DNA of 64,000 nucleotides, taken from NCBI GenBank assembly GCA_017607445.1, contig JAEVHH010000005.1:1-64000 (forward strand). Direction: 5' to 3'. Shown here one piece after another: positions 22,436 through 35,504 of this stretch. The notes under the pieces are model-generated. The model was not told where the DNA came from and ran no database searches. It saw only the letters and a program-made list of their open reading frames with translations. How positions within the stretch are numbered: position 1 is the stretch's first letter; every line of letters starts with the position of its first letter. The translations under genes were made by a program, and so were the position numbers. Source of the DNA: Histoplasma ohiense. Its lineage: Eukaryota; Ascomycota; Eurotiomycetes; Onygenales; Ajellomycetaceae.

Positions 22436-23992
22436 ACTGTACAGATGAACTGACAAATAAGAACTCTGTGATCTGACATCAATCACAGAGAATATGAGCA
22501 TCCCCACATGGAATAGCTACATCATTCAGAAAGTGAGAGAGCTCAGCAATCTGATACTGAGATTGATGAAGGAATGCATGCATGGTCTGTTTCTCATCAG
22601 ACATTGAAACTTCATATTGAGTTGTCAATGACAGCATTTACTGTGATGGCAAAAGAACAGCTGATCATCTGCTCTGACTGTCATGATTCAGATGTTCAGT
22701 CTTCTGTGCAAAGTCAATTATACTGTGAGATACATTCAGATGAATGATCAGCTGCACAGCAGTGTGATCAATGCTTATATCAAAAACAGATGTGATGGTG
22801 ATCAAGAATGGCTCTTCTGCATGTCATTGTCTCAGAACAACAGTCTTATTCTCTGAAGTGATGAAATGGAAATGATAATAGAGACAGTAGAGATGATGAG
22901 CCACCTCCTCCATTTTCTGTCTGTTCTGACAGTAGATGATGATGTGGGTGAATGAGTTCAATCTTCTTAGAGCATTCTGAATTCAGAGAATTTCATAATT
23001 CAGCATCAGTTTCTGATTGAGTGAACAGATGATCACTTCATAGAACAGATCATGTCAGATAATTATACTGTATATGATTCAGACACTCTGTACTAGTAAG
23101 ATCTTTTTGAACTTTTCAATCAGACAGAGAGACAGTGTTCTGATCAGAAACACAAACTGATATATTAGTTTCTGCAACATGAGTAGTAGAGTGAGACTCT
23201 TTTGATATGATGCAGCAGTGATGGTCAGATGACACTTGTTGAAGATCATGCAGTCTAGCTGATTGACTATATACAGTTGAAGCAATAGAGAGTGAAAGTG
23301 TTGATTAACTGTCTGCTCCACCCCCACTATGATGAGAAAACAGAAGATGAAATCCTCAGCATCACAGATCTGATTTCAGACTCTGACACTGATGTCAACT
23401 GTCTGACACCATTGTCTCATCTTCTTCTTGAGCACAATCAGTGGCAGTATCACCACTGTGGTGTCAGCATCAGAAAGTTGACAGAGAAGAAGATAGAGCA
23501 GACTCTTTCTCTCATCAATGTGAAGAACTGCAATAATCTGATCAGCTTTATTGAGTATATGCTGCATTATCTGCTTCTGTGTGATGAACTGATACTGAGC
23601 ATGCTCTTCATACATGCACTGCAGGATGAGATGTGTCTGTTTCATGATTCAATGCTGACAACTGCAGACTGAGACAATTCAGTGAGTCAACTGCTGCACA
23701 AGTCAGAACTTCATCTCTGAATTCATCTGCTGATGTTTGAAGAGGCTTTTGTTCTCTTCTTCTCAGTTTGTCAGATCAATCAGCTGATGAGTGGATAAAT
23801 TGCTGACTTGACTGAGATCTTGAGTTGAGGTTGGAAATAGAGAGAGAGAAGCAGTCAGATGAAATGTGATGGAATTGTGAATGAACTGATATCAGAGCTC
23901 ACTGACACACTGAAACTTCTGCAGCTCAGCATCTGTCAAGCCACCTTGAAAGTTGACAGTGCCATTATAGACACAGTTTTCTGTCCACAATG

Positions 23993-24589
23993 TGTGACGG
24001 GTTAGCATCTGTTAGTAATTAACTTATGCAATCAACTCCTCTTCTGCATCTGCTTGTTTCTGGCTGTTGTGACCTTATGTAATTCTTGATGTTCTTCTGC
24101 TCTGTGCTCTGTGCTTGTGTAGTTTCTAATGATTCTTCTATGTAGCTTTTAATGTTCTTTCACTTCATGCTCTGCACTTGTGTAGTCTCTAATGATTCTT
24201 CTGTGTAGCTTCTTACATTCCCTCACTTTGTGTTCTGTGCTTGTGTAGTCTCTAACAATTCTTCTGTGTAGCTTCTTATGTTCTTCTGCTCTGTGTTCTG
24301 CATTTGTGTAGTCTCTAATGATTCTTCTATGTAGCTCTCAATGATTCCTTCACTTTATGTTCTGTGTTTGCATAACTTCTAATGATTCTTATGTGTATCT
24401 CTTAATGTTTTTCCACTTCATGCTTCACTGTGGAGCAGCTTCTGATATTCTTCTGCTCTGAACTTTCCTCTATAAGAACCCTCTTTGTACAATCTTTTCT
24501 TCTGATTTCTTTTCTCTTTCTTTCCTTAATCAATTTGTAATCTGTAATTAGAATAGTATCAAATTGTTAATTGAAGTACATTCATTACA
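23993..24589 (+). repeat. element B 5' LTR
   Basis: 597 bp. Four copies of a 63-bp internal repeat (starting GTAGTTTCTAATGATTCTTC) at about 24119-24370. The final bases have lost CpG (ATTCATTACA against GCCCGTTACA in the 3' LTR). Confidence 0.94.
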
Positions 24590-24954
24590 TTATGAATTGA
24601 TTCTTCTGTGTTTAAGATCTGAGTGTCTCATTATTAGTTCTTACATCTGAGTGTGTCATTATCAGTTCTTACATCTGAGTGCATTGTTTACAGACTCAAG
24701 TGTCTAGTCATTACAAGAGATTTCTTGTGAGTCTGAGTGCTCTTATCATTAGTTATATAGGCTGTTGTGTCTAAGTGTCTGAAACACAATTGACCATGTT
24801 CTACAAGATCTGAGTGCCTATGAACTGTAACACTGCAAATAGCATTCACAAAGAAGCTTGACCAAGCTTAGCACTGCAACACTATGAATAATGTCTGCAA
24901 GAGAACTGAGTATTTCTTTTCTTTTTTTATTATTATATATTCTTAGATATTGAA

Positions 24955-25968
24955 ATGAACTATGAGCAATTCTATGAACACTCACTGCATCTGAATGTGG
25001 CAGATAATAACTTAGACCTACAAAGCATTCTCCAGCAGCAGACACTACAGATGACTGAATTGCAATGATGATTTGCTGAGATGAACACTTCCACATTCAC
25101 TGTTCCTTCTACACTTATGTCTCATGAAAAGCCCTCAAGAGAGAAGCTTTCAATCCTTGATAAATATAAGGAAGACCTAGCACTCTACCTTGTGTGGAAG
25201 TTGAAAGTGAATGTCAAATTGGACATTGATGGACGAGCAATAGACTTGCTATCCAATCAGATGTGGTATATCCATAGCAGATTGAATGACAATGTATTAG
25301 CAAAATTCCAACTCTGAATGAGTCATTGTCAGAATCATCAGTGTATATCAGAGCTAGTCTTCTGACAACTCAACTCTCTCTTCCTCAATTCTATACTTCA
25401 AGCCAAGGTGTTAGACTGGCTTAATCAAACTCATCAGATGAATGTTGTGTTGACAACTTATCTTTCTGAATTTGATTGCAAGCTTCTAGAAGCAGATGAG
25501 CAAGACTGGGATGATGCTATCAAAATCAACATGTTGTTCAAGAACTTGAACTTTCAATTGCATAACTGAAGTATAGAGTGTTCAAAACTCTCAATATACA
25601 GTGAATTCTGTGCTGATCTCTGTTTGTTGAACAACAATCTGTCTCAGTTTCATGCACTTCAAAATTGCAGAGAATTCTGCTGAACAAATGTGTACATCTC
25701 AAACTGCTCTGCAGCACCCTCTGCCTTCAAATCAGAATCAATGAACTGAATCCCATATGTAAATGCAAGTTGCCTGAGGATTTCCAACATCTCAGAGAAG
25801 AACACCATCAACTGAATTGCCAGAGAAGTCTGCATACACTGCAACAAGCCAGAGCACTTTGTGAATCAATGTTCAAATGTGATCATTCTGAGTAAACCCT
25901 CCACACATATAAATGCTGCATTGTCTGTGAATAGATAAGAACAGAGAAAAGATGAGCTCTCACTCTAA
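24955..25968 (+). pseudogene. gag: element B gag with CCHC zinc knuckle
   Basis: ATG at 24955. The frame runs to TAA 25966-25968, 338 codons including stop, the same as in A and C. The conserved Gag segment KPSREKLSILDKYKEDLALY is at about 25120-25180 and the CCHC knuckle VCIHCNKPEHFVNQC at 25828-25872. Internal stops: TGA codons and an early TAA at 25936-25938 that A and C lack. The product would form the virus-like particle. Confidence 0.87.
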
Positions 25969-28900
25969 AACACAGATGAGAGCTCAAGAAGCGGAAAGCT
26001 AGCTGAAGATTCAAGCAGAAGATGCAAGCAGACACAATCATGATCTCTGTCATTGTAAATAGCTTAGTCAATGTACAAGCAATGATAGACAGTGGTTTTC
26101 TTCACTACACTCTTATAGACACTCAGCTGATTGAGAAGCATAAGCTTCAGTGTATTCTCTTTTTCAAACTGTGTAAACTCAGTGAATTTGACAGCTTCAG
26201 AGGATCTGTCTTCTACAACATGATAAGATTTAATGTCAATGTAGAAGAACATGAGAAAAAGAATGTATACATATATGAAATACAAGACCTTGAGTACAAT
26301 CTAATGCTCAGTCTATCATGGCTTACAGAATTTGAAACCTTGTTGAATGCATGCAACTGCTGTCTTATTTTCCCAGAAAGCAACTGTGTTTATGAGAAGA
26401 ATGTTGATAGAACTGCTGATCTCACTCAGATATCAGTGGAAGTGTACAAACTACTAATTCATCAAGTGCATGAGAAGAAGAATGTTCAAGTGTTTGCTGC
26501 TAGTATGATGGATATCAAAAAAGTGTTAGAAAAGCTAGAACTCAAAGATCTCAAGAAATCACACAAGAAACTACTCAAATTGTATGAAGACTTTGCAGAT
26601 GTGTTCAATGAAAAAGAAGCTGAAAAGCTTTCTTCTCACTGAGAACTCAGTATAGATCATACAATTGAGCTTATCAAGAAGAATGATAAGAATCTGCAAT
26701 CACTCTGAGGTTCTCTCTACAGTATGTCACACAATGAGCTTCTTATTCTATGAAAAATGCTCAATGAACTATTGAACAAAGATTTCATTTATGTTAGCAA
26801 CTCATCTGCCACAGCATCTGTACTGTTTGCAAAGAAATCAGAAGAAGGCTTACAATTCTGTGTTGACTATCAAGAACTCAACAAGATTATGCAGAAGGAC
26901 TGATACTCTCTCCCACTCATCAACAAAACACTTGAATGAGTAGGAAAAGCAAAATGATTTACAAAGCTTGACATCTCTGTGGCCTTCTATAAGATAAGAA
27001 TTAATGAAGGTGATGAATGGCTAACTGCTTTTTGTACATGTTATGGATTATATGAATGGACAGTGACCTTCTTTGAATTAGTGAATGCTCTGAGCATGTT
27101 TCAGAAATACATTAACTGAGCTCTATGAGATCTGCTTGATGAGATTGCCTCAGTGTACATGAATGATATTCTGATCTTCACTGATGGACTGCTCACTGAG
27201 CACTGCAAGCATGTATGACAAGTGCTTGACTGTCTATGAAAAGTCAGACTGCAAGTGGACATTGACAAATGCAACTTTGAGATCAAGTCTACAATCTATC
27301 TAGAATTCATTATTGAAGCTGAAAAAGATGTACATATGAATTCTAAGAAGATGGAAGCAATTCTCAACTGAGAGACATCAGTCTCAGTAAAAGAGACTAG
27401 AAGCTTTCTAGAATTTGTCAACTTCTACTGAAGATTCATCAAAGACTTCTTTGATATTGTATGATCACTGATGAATCTGATCTGGAAAGATGCTGTGTTT
27501 CAATAGACTGATGAAGCAGATGCAGCATTCAAAAAGCTGAAGTGTATATTCACAAGTGTCTTGATGCTGCAATCATTTGATCTGGATAAGTATATGATTC
27601 TTGAAATGGACATCTCAGGTTATGTAGTAGGTGAAGCACTAATGCAATATGATAATGAAGATGTTCTACAACTCTGTGTCTTCATTTCAAAAAAGATATC
27701 ACTCACTGAATGCAACTATGAGATCTACAACAAGGAGCTTCTAGCAATCATACAATGTTTCAAAGAATGAGAGTTCAAACTTATGAGTGTCAAGAAGTTT
27801 GAGATTGTTATCAATCATAAAAACTTAGAATACTTTACAATCACTTATAAGCTCACTGAGAGACATATATGTTGATCATTGTTTCTTAGCTGTTTTTCAT
27901 TCACAATTCATTATTAATCTGAAGTAGAGAACATCTTTGTGGATGCTCTGTCTCATCAAGAACAAGATATGCCATCTGATGATCTAGATAACAGATGAAA
28001 ACACTGAGAGCATTGATTAATCAACTCTGCAATTATAGAAAGTTCTACACAATCAGACAAATCTCATATACATATCAATCAGTTTCAAGCTCAAGAACTC
28101 TCACTTGAAGAACAGTGGAGACTAGTGATAGAAACAGATGAATTCTGACAGCAAGCTGCTGAAGTCATATGAAGTAAAGCATCTCAATTCCCTGCAGATG
28201 TATACTCAAGAATGAATATCTCAGCATGTTCAATTGATGATGACAACTGCTTACACTTTCAAGATAGATGATGAGTCTCTGATTCAGAACTTCTATGAAC
28301 ACAGATTATGCAAGAAATTCATGACTCACTGATGACTGAGCATTCAGAATGTGAAATCATATACAATATTGTTATCTGAGAATTCTACTGATCAGATATG
28401 TTGAAAGACATATGTCAGTTCATACACAACTGTGATTGCTGTGACTCAGTGATGGCATGATATGAACACTGAAAAGGAATGCTGAAGCCTCTATCTGTCT
28501 CTGACTGAATTTGGTGCAATATAGCTATCAATTTTGCAGTTTTCTTATCTGAAAGTGGAGGTTCTATGAACATTCTAGTCATTGTTGATCAACTCAGTAA
28601 GGATATAATACTACAGCTCTGTGATAAGATGAACATTGAAGTAGTTGCAGATATCTTTGTCAGAAGTCTGTTCTATTGTATGCACAGTCTGTCTTCATTC
28701 ATTGTGTCAGATAGAGACAGTCAATTTGTCAGTGCACTCTGAGCCCATGTATGTCAATTATTAAGAATTGAATGAAAGTTATCAATGATGTATCACTCAG
28801 AGACTGATGAAGCTATTGAGAGAATGATATAAACAGTAAAGAACATTCTCTGTAAGTTCTGCAATTACATGCAAGACAACTGAAGCAATCTGCTGCTATA

Positions 28901-29600
28901 TGCTGAGATTGTGATTAACAGTCAAGATTCTGCTATGATAGATGTAAGCTCATTCTTTCTTCTACATGAATACAACTTAGAGATTCTGAACTTCTCTGAG
29001 ACTCTCTGAGAAACCACACATGCCTGCAGCCTCATACAGATAGCAGAGAACATCATGAGCAAGCTGAAGAAAGTCTGTGAATAAGCAGAAACTTCAATGA
29101 TCAGTGCTCAGCAAAATTATAAGAATCAAATGAATATCAGAAGAAGTTCTGCAATCTGATATTATATAGAAGACAAAGTCTGACTGAATCTCAAGAACAT
29201 AAGAACAGACCACCTCTTGTATATACTAGATTACTGTCATGTCAAGTATATGATGAAGAAAGTGCTAGACACACACAATTATTGACTCAACACTCTGTCT
29301 GATATTCATAATGTCTTTCATACAAACCTGCTTCAACTCACAGCTGAGAATCCATTTCTCTCACAGAGAATCTCTGATTGACAGTCATCTGTCATTGTAG
29401 AAGAAGACAATGAACTTGAGTGAGAAATTGAAGCAATTCTTGATGATAGAATCAATCATCATCACTGTGAATATCTTGTCAAATGAGTAGAATATAATCA
29501 TTCAATCTGGGAATCTGCATCTGTTTTGAAGAACACTGCCGCCCTCGACATCTATGAGTCCTCACTCACCCTGGTAGAGGGGGATAATGTGATGGGTTAG
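25896..29600 (+). pseudogene. pol: element B pol (protease-RT-RNase H-integrase-chromodomain)
   Basis: One frame, -1 relative to gag, to TAG 29598-29600 just inside the 3' LTR. Protease MIDSGFLHYTLID (26081-26120); a 206-codon open stretch starts at 26022. RT includes EEGLQFCVDYQELNK (26830-26890), RFTKLD-type residues with Arg now TGA, GDEWLTAFCTCYGLYEW (27010-27060) and YMNDILIF (27157-27180). RNase H: DKYMILEMDISGYVV (27588-27630). Integrase: HHCC region 28290-28450, catalytic blocks ILVIVDQLSKD (28570-28605) and IVSDRDSQFVSALW (28700-28745). Chromodomain: EIEAILDDRINHHHCEYLVK (29425-29485). Conserved Arg CGA codons are repeatedly TGA. A TGG codon kept in C (38900) is TAG here (27505). Confidence 0.9.
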
Positions 29601-30184
29601 CACTCATTAGTAATTAACTTATGCAATCAACTCCTCTTCTGCACTCACTCATTTCTGACTGTTGTGATCTTGTGTAATTCTTGATATTCTTCTGCTCTGT
29701 GCTCTGCACTCATATAGTTTCTAATGATTCTTCTGTGTAGCTCTTAACATTCTTCTGCTCTGTGCTTCACACTCATATAGTCTCTAACAATTCTTCTGTA
29801 TAGCTTCTTACATTTCTCTGCTCTGTGTTCTGCACTTATATAGTCTCTAATGATTCTTCTGTGTAGCTTCTTATATTCTCTCACTCTGTGTTCTGCACTC
29901 ATATAATCTCTAATGATTCTTCTGCATAGCTCTCAATGGTTCTCTCACTTCATGTTCCACACTCATGTAACTTCTAATGATTCTTATGCATATCTCTTAA
30001 TATTCTTCCACTCTGCACTTCACTGTGGAGTGGCTTCTGATATTCTTCCATCTCAAACTTTTCTCTATAAGAACCCTCTTTGTATGACCTTTTCTTCTGA
30101 TTTCTTTTCTCTTTCTTTTCTTAATCAATTCATAATCTGTAATTAGGATAGTACCAAATCGTTAATCGAAGTACGCCCGTTACA
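29588..30184 (+). repeat. element B 3' LTR
   Basis: 597 bp, TGTGATGGG...CGAAGTACGCCCGTTACA. It keeps CpG at its 3' end. Same 63-bp repeats as the 5' LTR. Confidence 0.94.
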
Positions 30185-32197
30185 CAATGTGTGTGATGTC
30201 TGTCAGTGGAAGACAGCAGATATGCTGCTGATGAGATTCTCATCTCCATCTTCATTATTATTCTCAGTCAGTCAGAGGGAAGTGGCTGCAGTGAATTTTC
30301 TGATGATGATGTCCACAGTGATCTGTCACCACACACAGATGTGGATGTGCTTGCTCAGGAATCACTTGTTCACAGAGATGACCACATTGATCATATGATC
30401 ATCAGATCACAGTGAATGCCTCTGAAATCAGAGATAATTCAACATGACCTCTGAGATGTTGATCTGCTGATGCAGTCACTGATGAAATGATTGAATTAAT
30501 GTCAGAAACTGCACTGTGAGAGCTGCAATCTCTGAGAGAAGGAATCACACAGATCACTGCAATGCATTGATCATGTTCAGAGATTTGTGATAGCTGATAA
30601 TGAACAGTATATGACTGTTGTGAAGAAAGAGATTCTGAGACTTGAGAATTGTATTTCATCATCACAGCCTCAGAAACTCCATGCATCACAGCTGCTGCTC
30701 AGAATCAATAAAGAATGAAATAAAAAGAGTGTTGAGAAATTGCTGAATAGTATTCTCATACTGATCAGCTGCATCAGCTGACATCATTCAGATGCTGTTC
30801 ACTGTCTGCTCTCAGAATGTCTGAAACAGTGCAGAGGTCTTGCTGACTTGAGTGAACAATCAGCTGTCAAAGAGCTGCAGCTGAGAGATGTTTCAGAAGT
30901 CAGTGAAAAAGAAGTCACTCAGCTCTGCAGTATTTCAGTTATTGACAAGATCTGACAAATCAAATCATGAAATCTGAGACATCAGACACAAAGCATCACT
31001 GAGACAGAGCTCATTCTGAAAAATCTCATGAGTCTGAGCCAAGCTCTGTCAGATGATGATGTGCAGATTGATCAGAGAGAAGATTATATTCTGATAGATA
31101 AGAATCAGCTCATTCTGATGTCAGTGCATCAGTGCAGACAGAACCTCTGTGTGGGCAATCTGAAATTCAAGCAATCAATTCTTCAGCAGCTCAGCCATGG
31201 AGCTGACTGTGTTGTTGAGCATTCATTGATTCCAAATGGCCATCAGTGATGATGTGAGATCCAGGTTGGAATCCTTCATACACTGTTCCATCACATGTAT
31301 CAGAACAACAATCTGGCAGTTGTAGATGAGCTGGAACAGATATGATATGTAGATGAACATGAGTAATCACCATCACTGCTCAGAGCTTCAGAAGAGAATG
31401 ACAGCAAAGAAGATTAGAACAGAGTCAAAAGTGTGATGAGATACAGAATACTGAATCACAGTCATGCAGAACTACAAAATCTTTTAATCAAGTTGTCTAT
31501 TCAGTTCATTCAGATTGTTCTGATCATTGACAGCTGATTGAGTCACTTCAGCTGCCTCAGCTGTCTCTGTCATCTCTGCTCATAACATCTGCTGTTCATC
31601 AGTGGGCTTGAAGAGAGAATCTGATAAATGCTTCTGTTCAACAACACACTTTCAGTAGCAAATCAATCTCTGTCAAGTCTGAATATAGTGTAAGTGAGTC
31701 TGTTTGTTCTGTAGAGCAGATATTGAATTCTGAGAGACTTTCTCATACATAAAGATGTTGAGCAGCTGAGTGTTGCAATGACTGAGTTGATATGCATTGA
31801 GAATCTGATCATACATCAGTATCATCATTGCACTCTCCAGAATGTGTCTGATACTGAAGCAAATTGTGGCCAACTCAGACTCCTCAGTTGACTGTGGCAG
31901 TTGATAACTGACAGCAAGCTCATCAAGAATGATTCTCTGAAGATAAATGTGAATCTCAGTGACTTTCATTCATGAAATGATCTCAGAAATATGTTGAGAT
32001 TTATTCAGAGTGTTCTGATCAGAATGATTCTTCTTCAGACTGTTCTTGAATTGATTGAACATTTGTTTCTATACTAGCTGAGAGACAGTGGTGGTTGATC
32101 TGAGTGTGAGTGTTGATGCTAAGTATGAGACAGTTCTGAAAGTGTTGATGTGTAACTCTATATATTGTTCTGATGTGACTGAGTCAGTTAACACCAT

Positions 32198-32849
32198 GGT
32201 GAAGAACTGGACTCATTGACTTTGGCTGAAAAGACACTGAAAGTGTGTGTGGTGTCAGAGCATGAGGCTGTGATGGAATATCTGTCACTGATGCTCTTTA
32301 TTGTAATGCTGTTGCATGCGGGTGTGGCTGATGGTATGGTAATTACATAGCTTCAGATGACAGATGAACTCTAATTGAGTTGACAGTTTATGAATCTCAG
32401 AGATTTCATTGAGTGAATGTGTAATCTCATTCACTGTATCTGTGACTGTTCAGAACTGATTATTTTGCTCAATCATCTGACACTGAGCTCACTTCTGACA
32501 ATGCTTTTCTAGTAGATGCTGCCTAAGATTCTGGTGGATGTAGCAGAAACCATGTATTGTACAAAGCACAACACATCATTTGAGTAGAATTCTAAGATAT
32601 GACAGTGACACATCACACTCAGCCTTCACCACAGATGATAAAGATCTCAAACTTGTAATGGACATATTCTGCTGATGATACAGACTGTGTAGATGAAATA
32701 AAGTATACTGTTGATACTGCTGACACAGCTGTGGACAACTTTGAAGGTCAGTGAAGATTTACTCCAAGTAACTCTAAGAGGGCTAGGATATTTCTGGTTA
32801 GTGTGAACTTAATTTGTTAGCAAAACAGGTGAACCCCAGCGGAGTTCAA
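32198..32849. other. intergenic, upstream of the RecQ-type helicase and element H break
   Basis: No gene supported. Presumed promoter region of the minus-strand RecQ-type gene. A short A+G tract and a CpG-containing patch (AACCCCAGCGGAGTTC, about 32834-32849) mark the junction where element H is truncated. Confidence 0.45.
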
Positions 32850-34480
32850 CATGCAATAGTTATAGAATAATGGGGCTGCAATAGAGGAGAAAGACTTAAT
32901 AAATCTCTGATAGAAATTAGCAAAGCTCAAGAAAGATTGAACCTCTTTAATTAATTTAGATGTAGGCCATTCCACAATAGTGGAGACTCTGTCTGACTCC
33001 ATCTCAACATCATTTGTATCTATAACAAATCTCAGAAACAAGACTTTGTCCACTTCAAATTCATATTTAGAGAGTTTTGCAAATAGATTCATATGCTTGA
33101 GATGTTCTAGCATCTTAGTAATATGCACTTTATATTTCTGCTTTGAATTGAAGAATATGAGAATGTCATTCAAATAGACAACACAACATATATTCAACAA
33201 ATCAGACAAGATATTGTTAATGTATGCTTGAAATATCACTGAAGCATTAGCTAGTTCAAATGGTATAACTATATATTCAAAATATTCATATCTTATTCTA
33301 AAGACTGTCTTTCAACAGTCTTTTGTCACTATAAATATGTGATGATAGACATCTTGAAGATTCAGCTTAGTGAATATCTTGGCTTTTGAAAGTCTATCAA
33401 GTAATTCATTTATTAGAGATAGAGAGTATCAATTTTTGATGATGATTCAATTTAATCCTTGATAGTCTACACAAAGATGAAGTTCATCATCTTTTTTGAG
33501 AACAAAGAGAATCAGTGTATCAGTCAGACTACTGAATGATTGTATCCACTCTTTATCTAATACATTTTTTAAATATTCTCTTAGAGTGGCTAACTCAGTT
33601 TCAGAGAGATTGTATATCAGTATAAATGAAGATTGTGTATCAGACTCAAGATCTATACAGTGTTTCATTTCTTCTGATCTTTTCATGCTTATAGCAGCTT
33701 CTTCTGAGAAGATATGCATGTATGACATAACATAATCAGATAGATCAGTCAGCAAGTTCAAATACACAGCTGAGAATATATATGAAACATATTTTGAGTC
33801 TTATGAATATTCTGTAGATAATACTACAAGTATTTCTACTCTAGCTTCTGTGAGAACTTCAGCTAAGACATTTTATTCAGAAATAATTTGAGATTATTAT
33901 TTATCTTCAGAGCTTTTAAAGAAGAATTGTTCATCTGATCAATCTATAAGAGAATTTGTTTGTCTTAATCAAGGAAATTCTAATATAAGATTGTAGTTCT
34001 TCATTTTCATTGCATGAAAGAAATGAGATGTCTGCTGTGCATTACTCTTGTGATCAGTGATAGTAGTTGCAATGTTATACTCTTCAAAGAAGTGCATTAT
34101 GCATTCATCAATTAATTTGATTATTTTGATTTTACAGTGAGCAGCTTCTAGATTGCAATTCTTTGTTCAAAATTCATTGACACAGTTAACTTCTGATTCA
34201 GAGTTTATTAGCACAAGTACTTTTTGCAGACTCTTAGATGTAGTGAGTTTCACTGTGACAGTGAAGCTTAAAATGTTTTTGTATTGACTTTCTATACTTA
34301 TAGCTGTCATTATCATTGTGAGCTGAATGATATATTTTAAATGTTTTTTGAGTTCTTCAAGTTCTTCATATCTTTCATATCAGATTTTGAGTTGAATTTG
34401 GTGTTTTTGAATTTGTCTTTGAGTTGTTTGAAACACAAATCAATGATATGTTCTGATTGCTTGCAATAACAGCAATATTT
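32850..34480 (-). pseudogene. pol: element H protease and reverse transcriptase
   Basis: Minus strand. The CCHC knuckle YCCYCKQSEHIIDLC is at about 34435-34480. A protease-like LVLINSESEVNCVNEF (34180-34230) has the catalytic D of D-S-G changed to N. The RT block has LILFVLKKDDELHLCVDYQG (33450-33510), then VVYLNDILIFF (YxDD box as YLND, about 33150-33185), EVDKVLFLRFVI and the FLSFANFYQRFIKSF connection. The RT frame is fairly open over 33447-33767 and 32850-33239. It is truncated before RNase H. Confidence 0.8.
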
Positions 34481-35504
34481 TGATTGAATGAAGTCATCAG
34501 ACTTTGTAGTGTCATTTCATCTGCATTTGTTTTATGATCTATTATCAGCATTATTTCTGTTGTTAAAGCTTTGAGTGGGGTATTTGAAATTTGACTTCTC
34601 TTTAAGCTTTTTTCATCTCTCTGACAGATTTGATTCTGTCATTGCAAGTTTATGTAAAGTGGCATCATAGCTTAACTCTTTCAATTTGATTGCATATTTG
34701 TTGAATTCTCAGTGAATGGAAGATAGAACTTTCATATAGAGATGTGATTTTCAATGATATTCACTATAAGAATGCTGCAGATATTCTTCAATTGATTGTA
34801 AGTGTGAAGCAAATTGTTGAACTGTCTGATCTTCTTGTTGCTCTGTTTTTCAGTACTGTCTATTGACATCTCAGAAACTTCTATCTGAATTGATGACTTG
34901 ACATTACATTCAATTAACAAATTCTTCCCATGATGGCAAAGTCTGTATATCATGTGTATGTTGATATCAATGTTGTTGTATCTTGATATTGAAATGAGTA
35001 ATGACTTTGATGATCTTTTGATGATTGTGTTTGTTGTAGTAATCAAGATCACTGATATGGAAAGTGATAGCAGCTGTAACAAAGTTTTCAAATTCTTTCA
35101 TATTTTGATTTCAGAACTTTTTCACATCTCTTCAAGAGGAGTGATCACTCATACTGAGATTTTGAAATTCTAATTGTCAAAGTGATACCCAACTACATCT
35201 CTCACTGACAGTAGTCACAGTGCTTTTCACTAAGATATTGAATGCTTGTAGTATGGTTTCCAGTGATCTGAGAATACTGATGATATTATTGTGGTTATCA
35301 TTCATGTTAATTGCATCTCTACTGTGGTTCAGATGTGCTTCTAGTGTATTTCAGATGACTGAAATTATTTCATTCAATTCTTGCAATAAAGTGTTGCATC
35401 AGTGTTGAAGTTCTCACAGTTCTTTTTCAGTCTGTAATTTTTTGATTCTTCTGATCACAGCTATCTTCTTGATCTCAATTGTACTGAGATCTTCAGAAGA
35501 GATA

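Larger units (their letters stand above)
23993..30184 (+). mobile_element. element B: full-length Ty3/Gypsy chromovirus
   Basis: 6,192-bp LTR retrotransposon, same family as A and C, inserted in the RecQ-type helicase. Perfect target duplication CAATG lies at 23988-23992 and 30185-30189. LTRs are 597 bp each (TGTGACGGG...CCCGTTACA). The purine tract GTAGAGGGGGATAA lies directly before the 3' LTR. gag and pol are recognisable along the full length but carry TGA stops. Confidence 0.96.
21777..32197 (-). pseudogene. RecQ-type telomere-linked helicase, split by element B
   Basis: Member of the fungal telomere-linked RecQ-like (SF2) helicase group usually found next to chromosome ends. Its exact role is unsettled. 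Seen on the minus strand: an N-terminal domain with ILFIISYHKSLNMINA and LSEIAALTVQFLTLIQSF (about 30490-30640); a damaged Walker A, VLHIDERKSLLYLL for VLRTGGGKS (about 23480-23520); Walker B NKCH for DECH (about 23235); VFLIRTL for motif III T-A/G-T (about 23145); the C-terminal helicase lobe HIIIYCQNRQKMEEVAHHLY (22890-22950); LIIHLNVSHSIIDFAQKTEH (22690-22750); and cysteine clusters CGDAHILCDWC and CFHCYNPQTVCQQQGYDQC. With element B and one CAATG removed, ATG 32197 to TAA 21777 is 4,224 bp, 1,408 codons in one frame. TGA stops and catalytic G-to-D/E and D-to-N changes show inactivation by transitions. A start further upstream is possible. Confidence 0.82.

Noticed and set aside
23292..23672. 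Plus-strand 126-codon ORF in the RecQ-type gene
   Set aside because: Antisense shadow of the helicase N-terminal lobe, which carries recognisable motifs in the minus frame.
24955..29600. TGA read as a sense codon (recoded genetic code)
   Set aside because: TGA falls at both Arg and Trp positions of conserved RT/integrase motifs, and TAG/TAA stops also occur. CpG depletion and transition mutation explain it without recoding.
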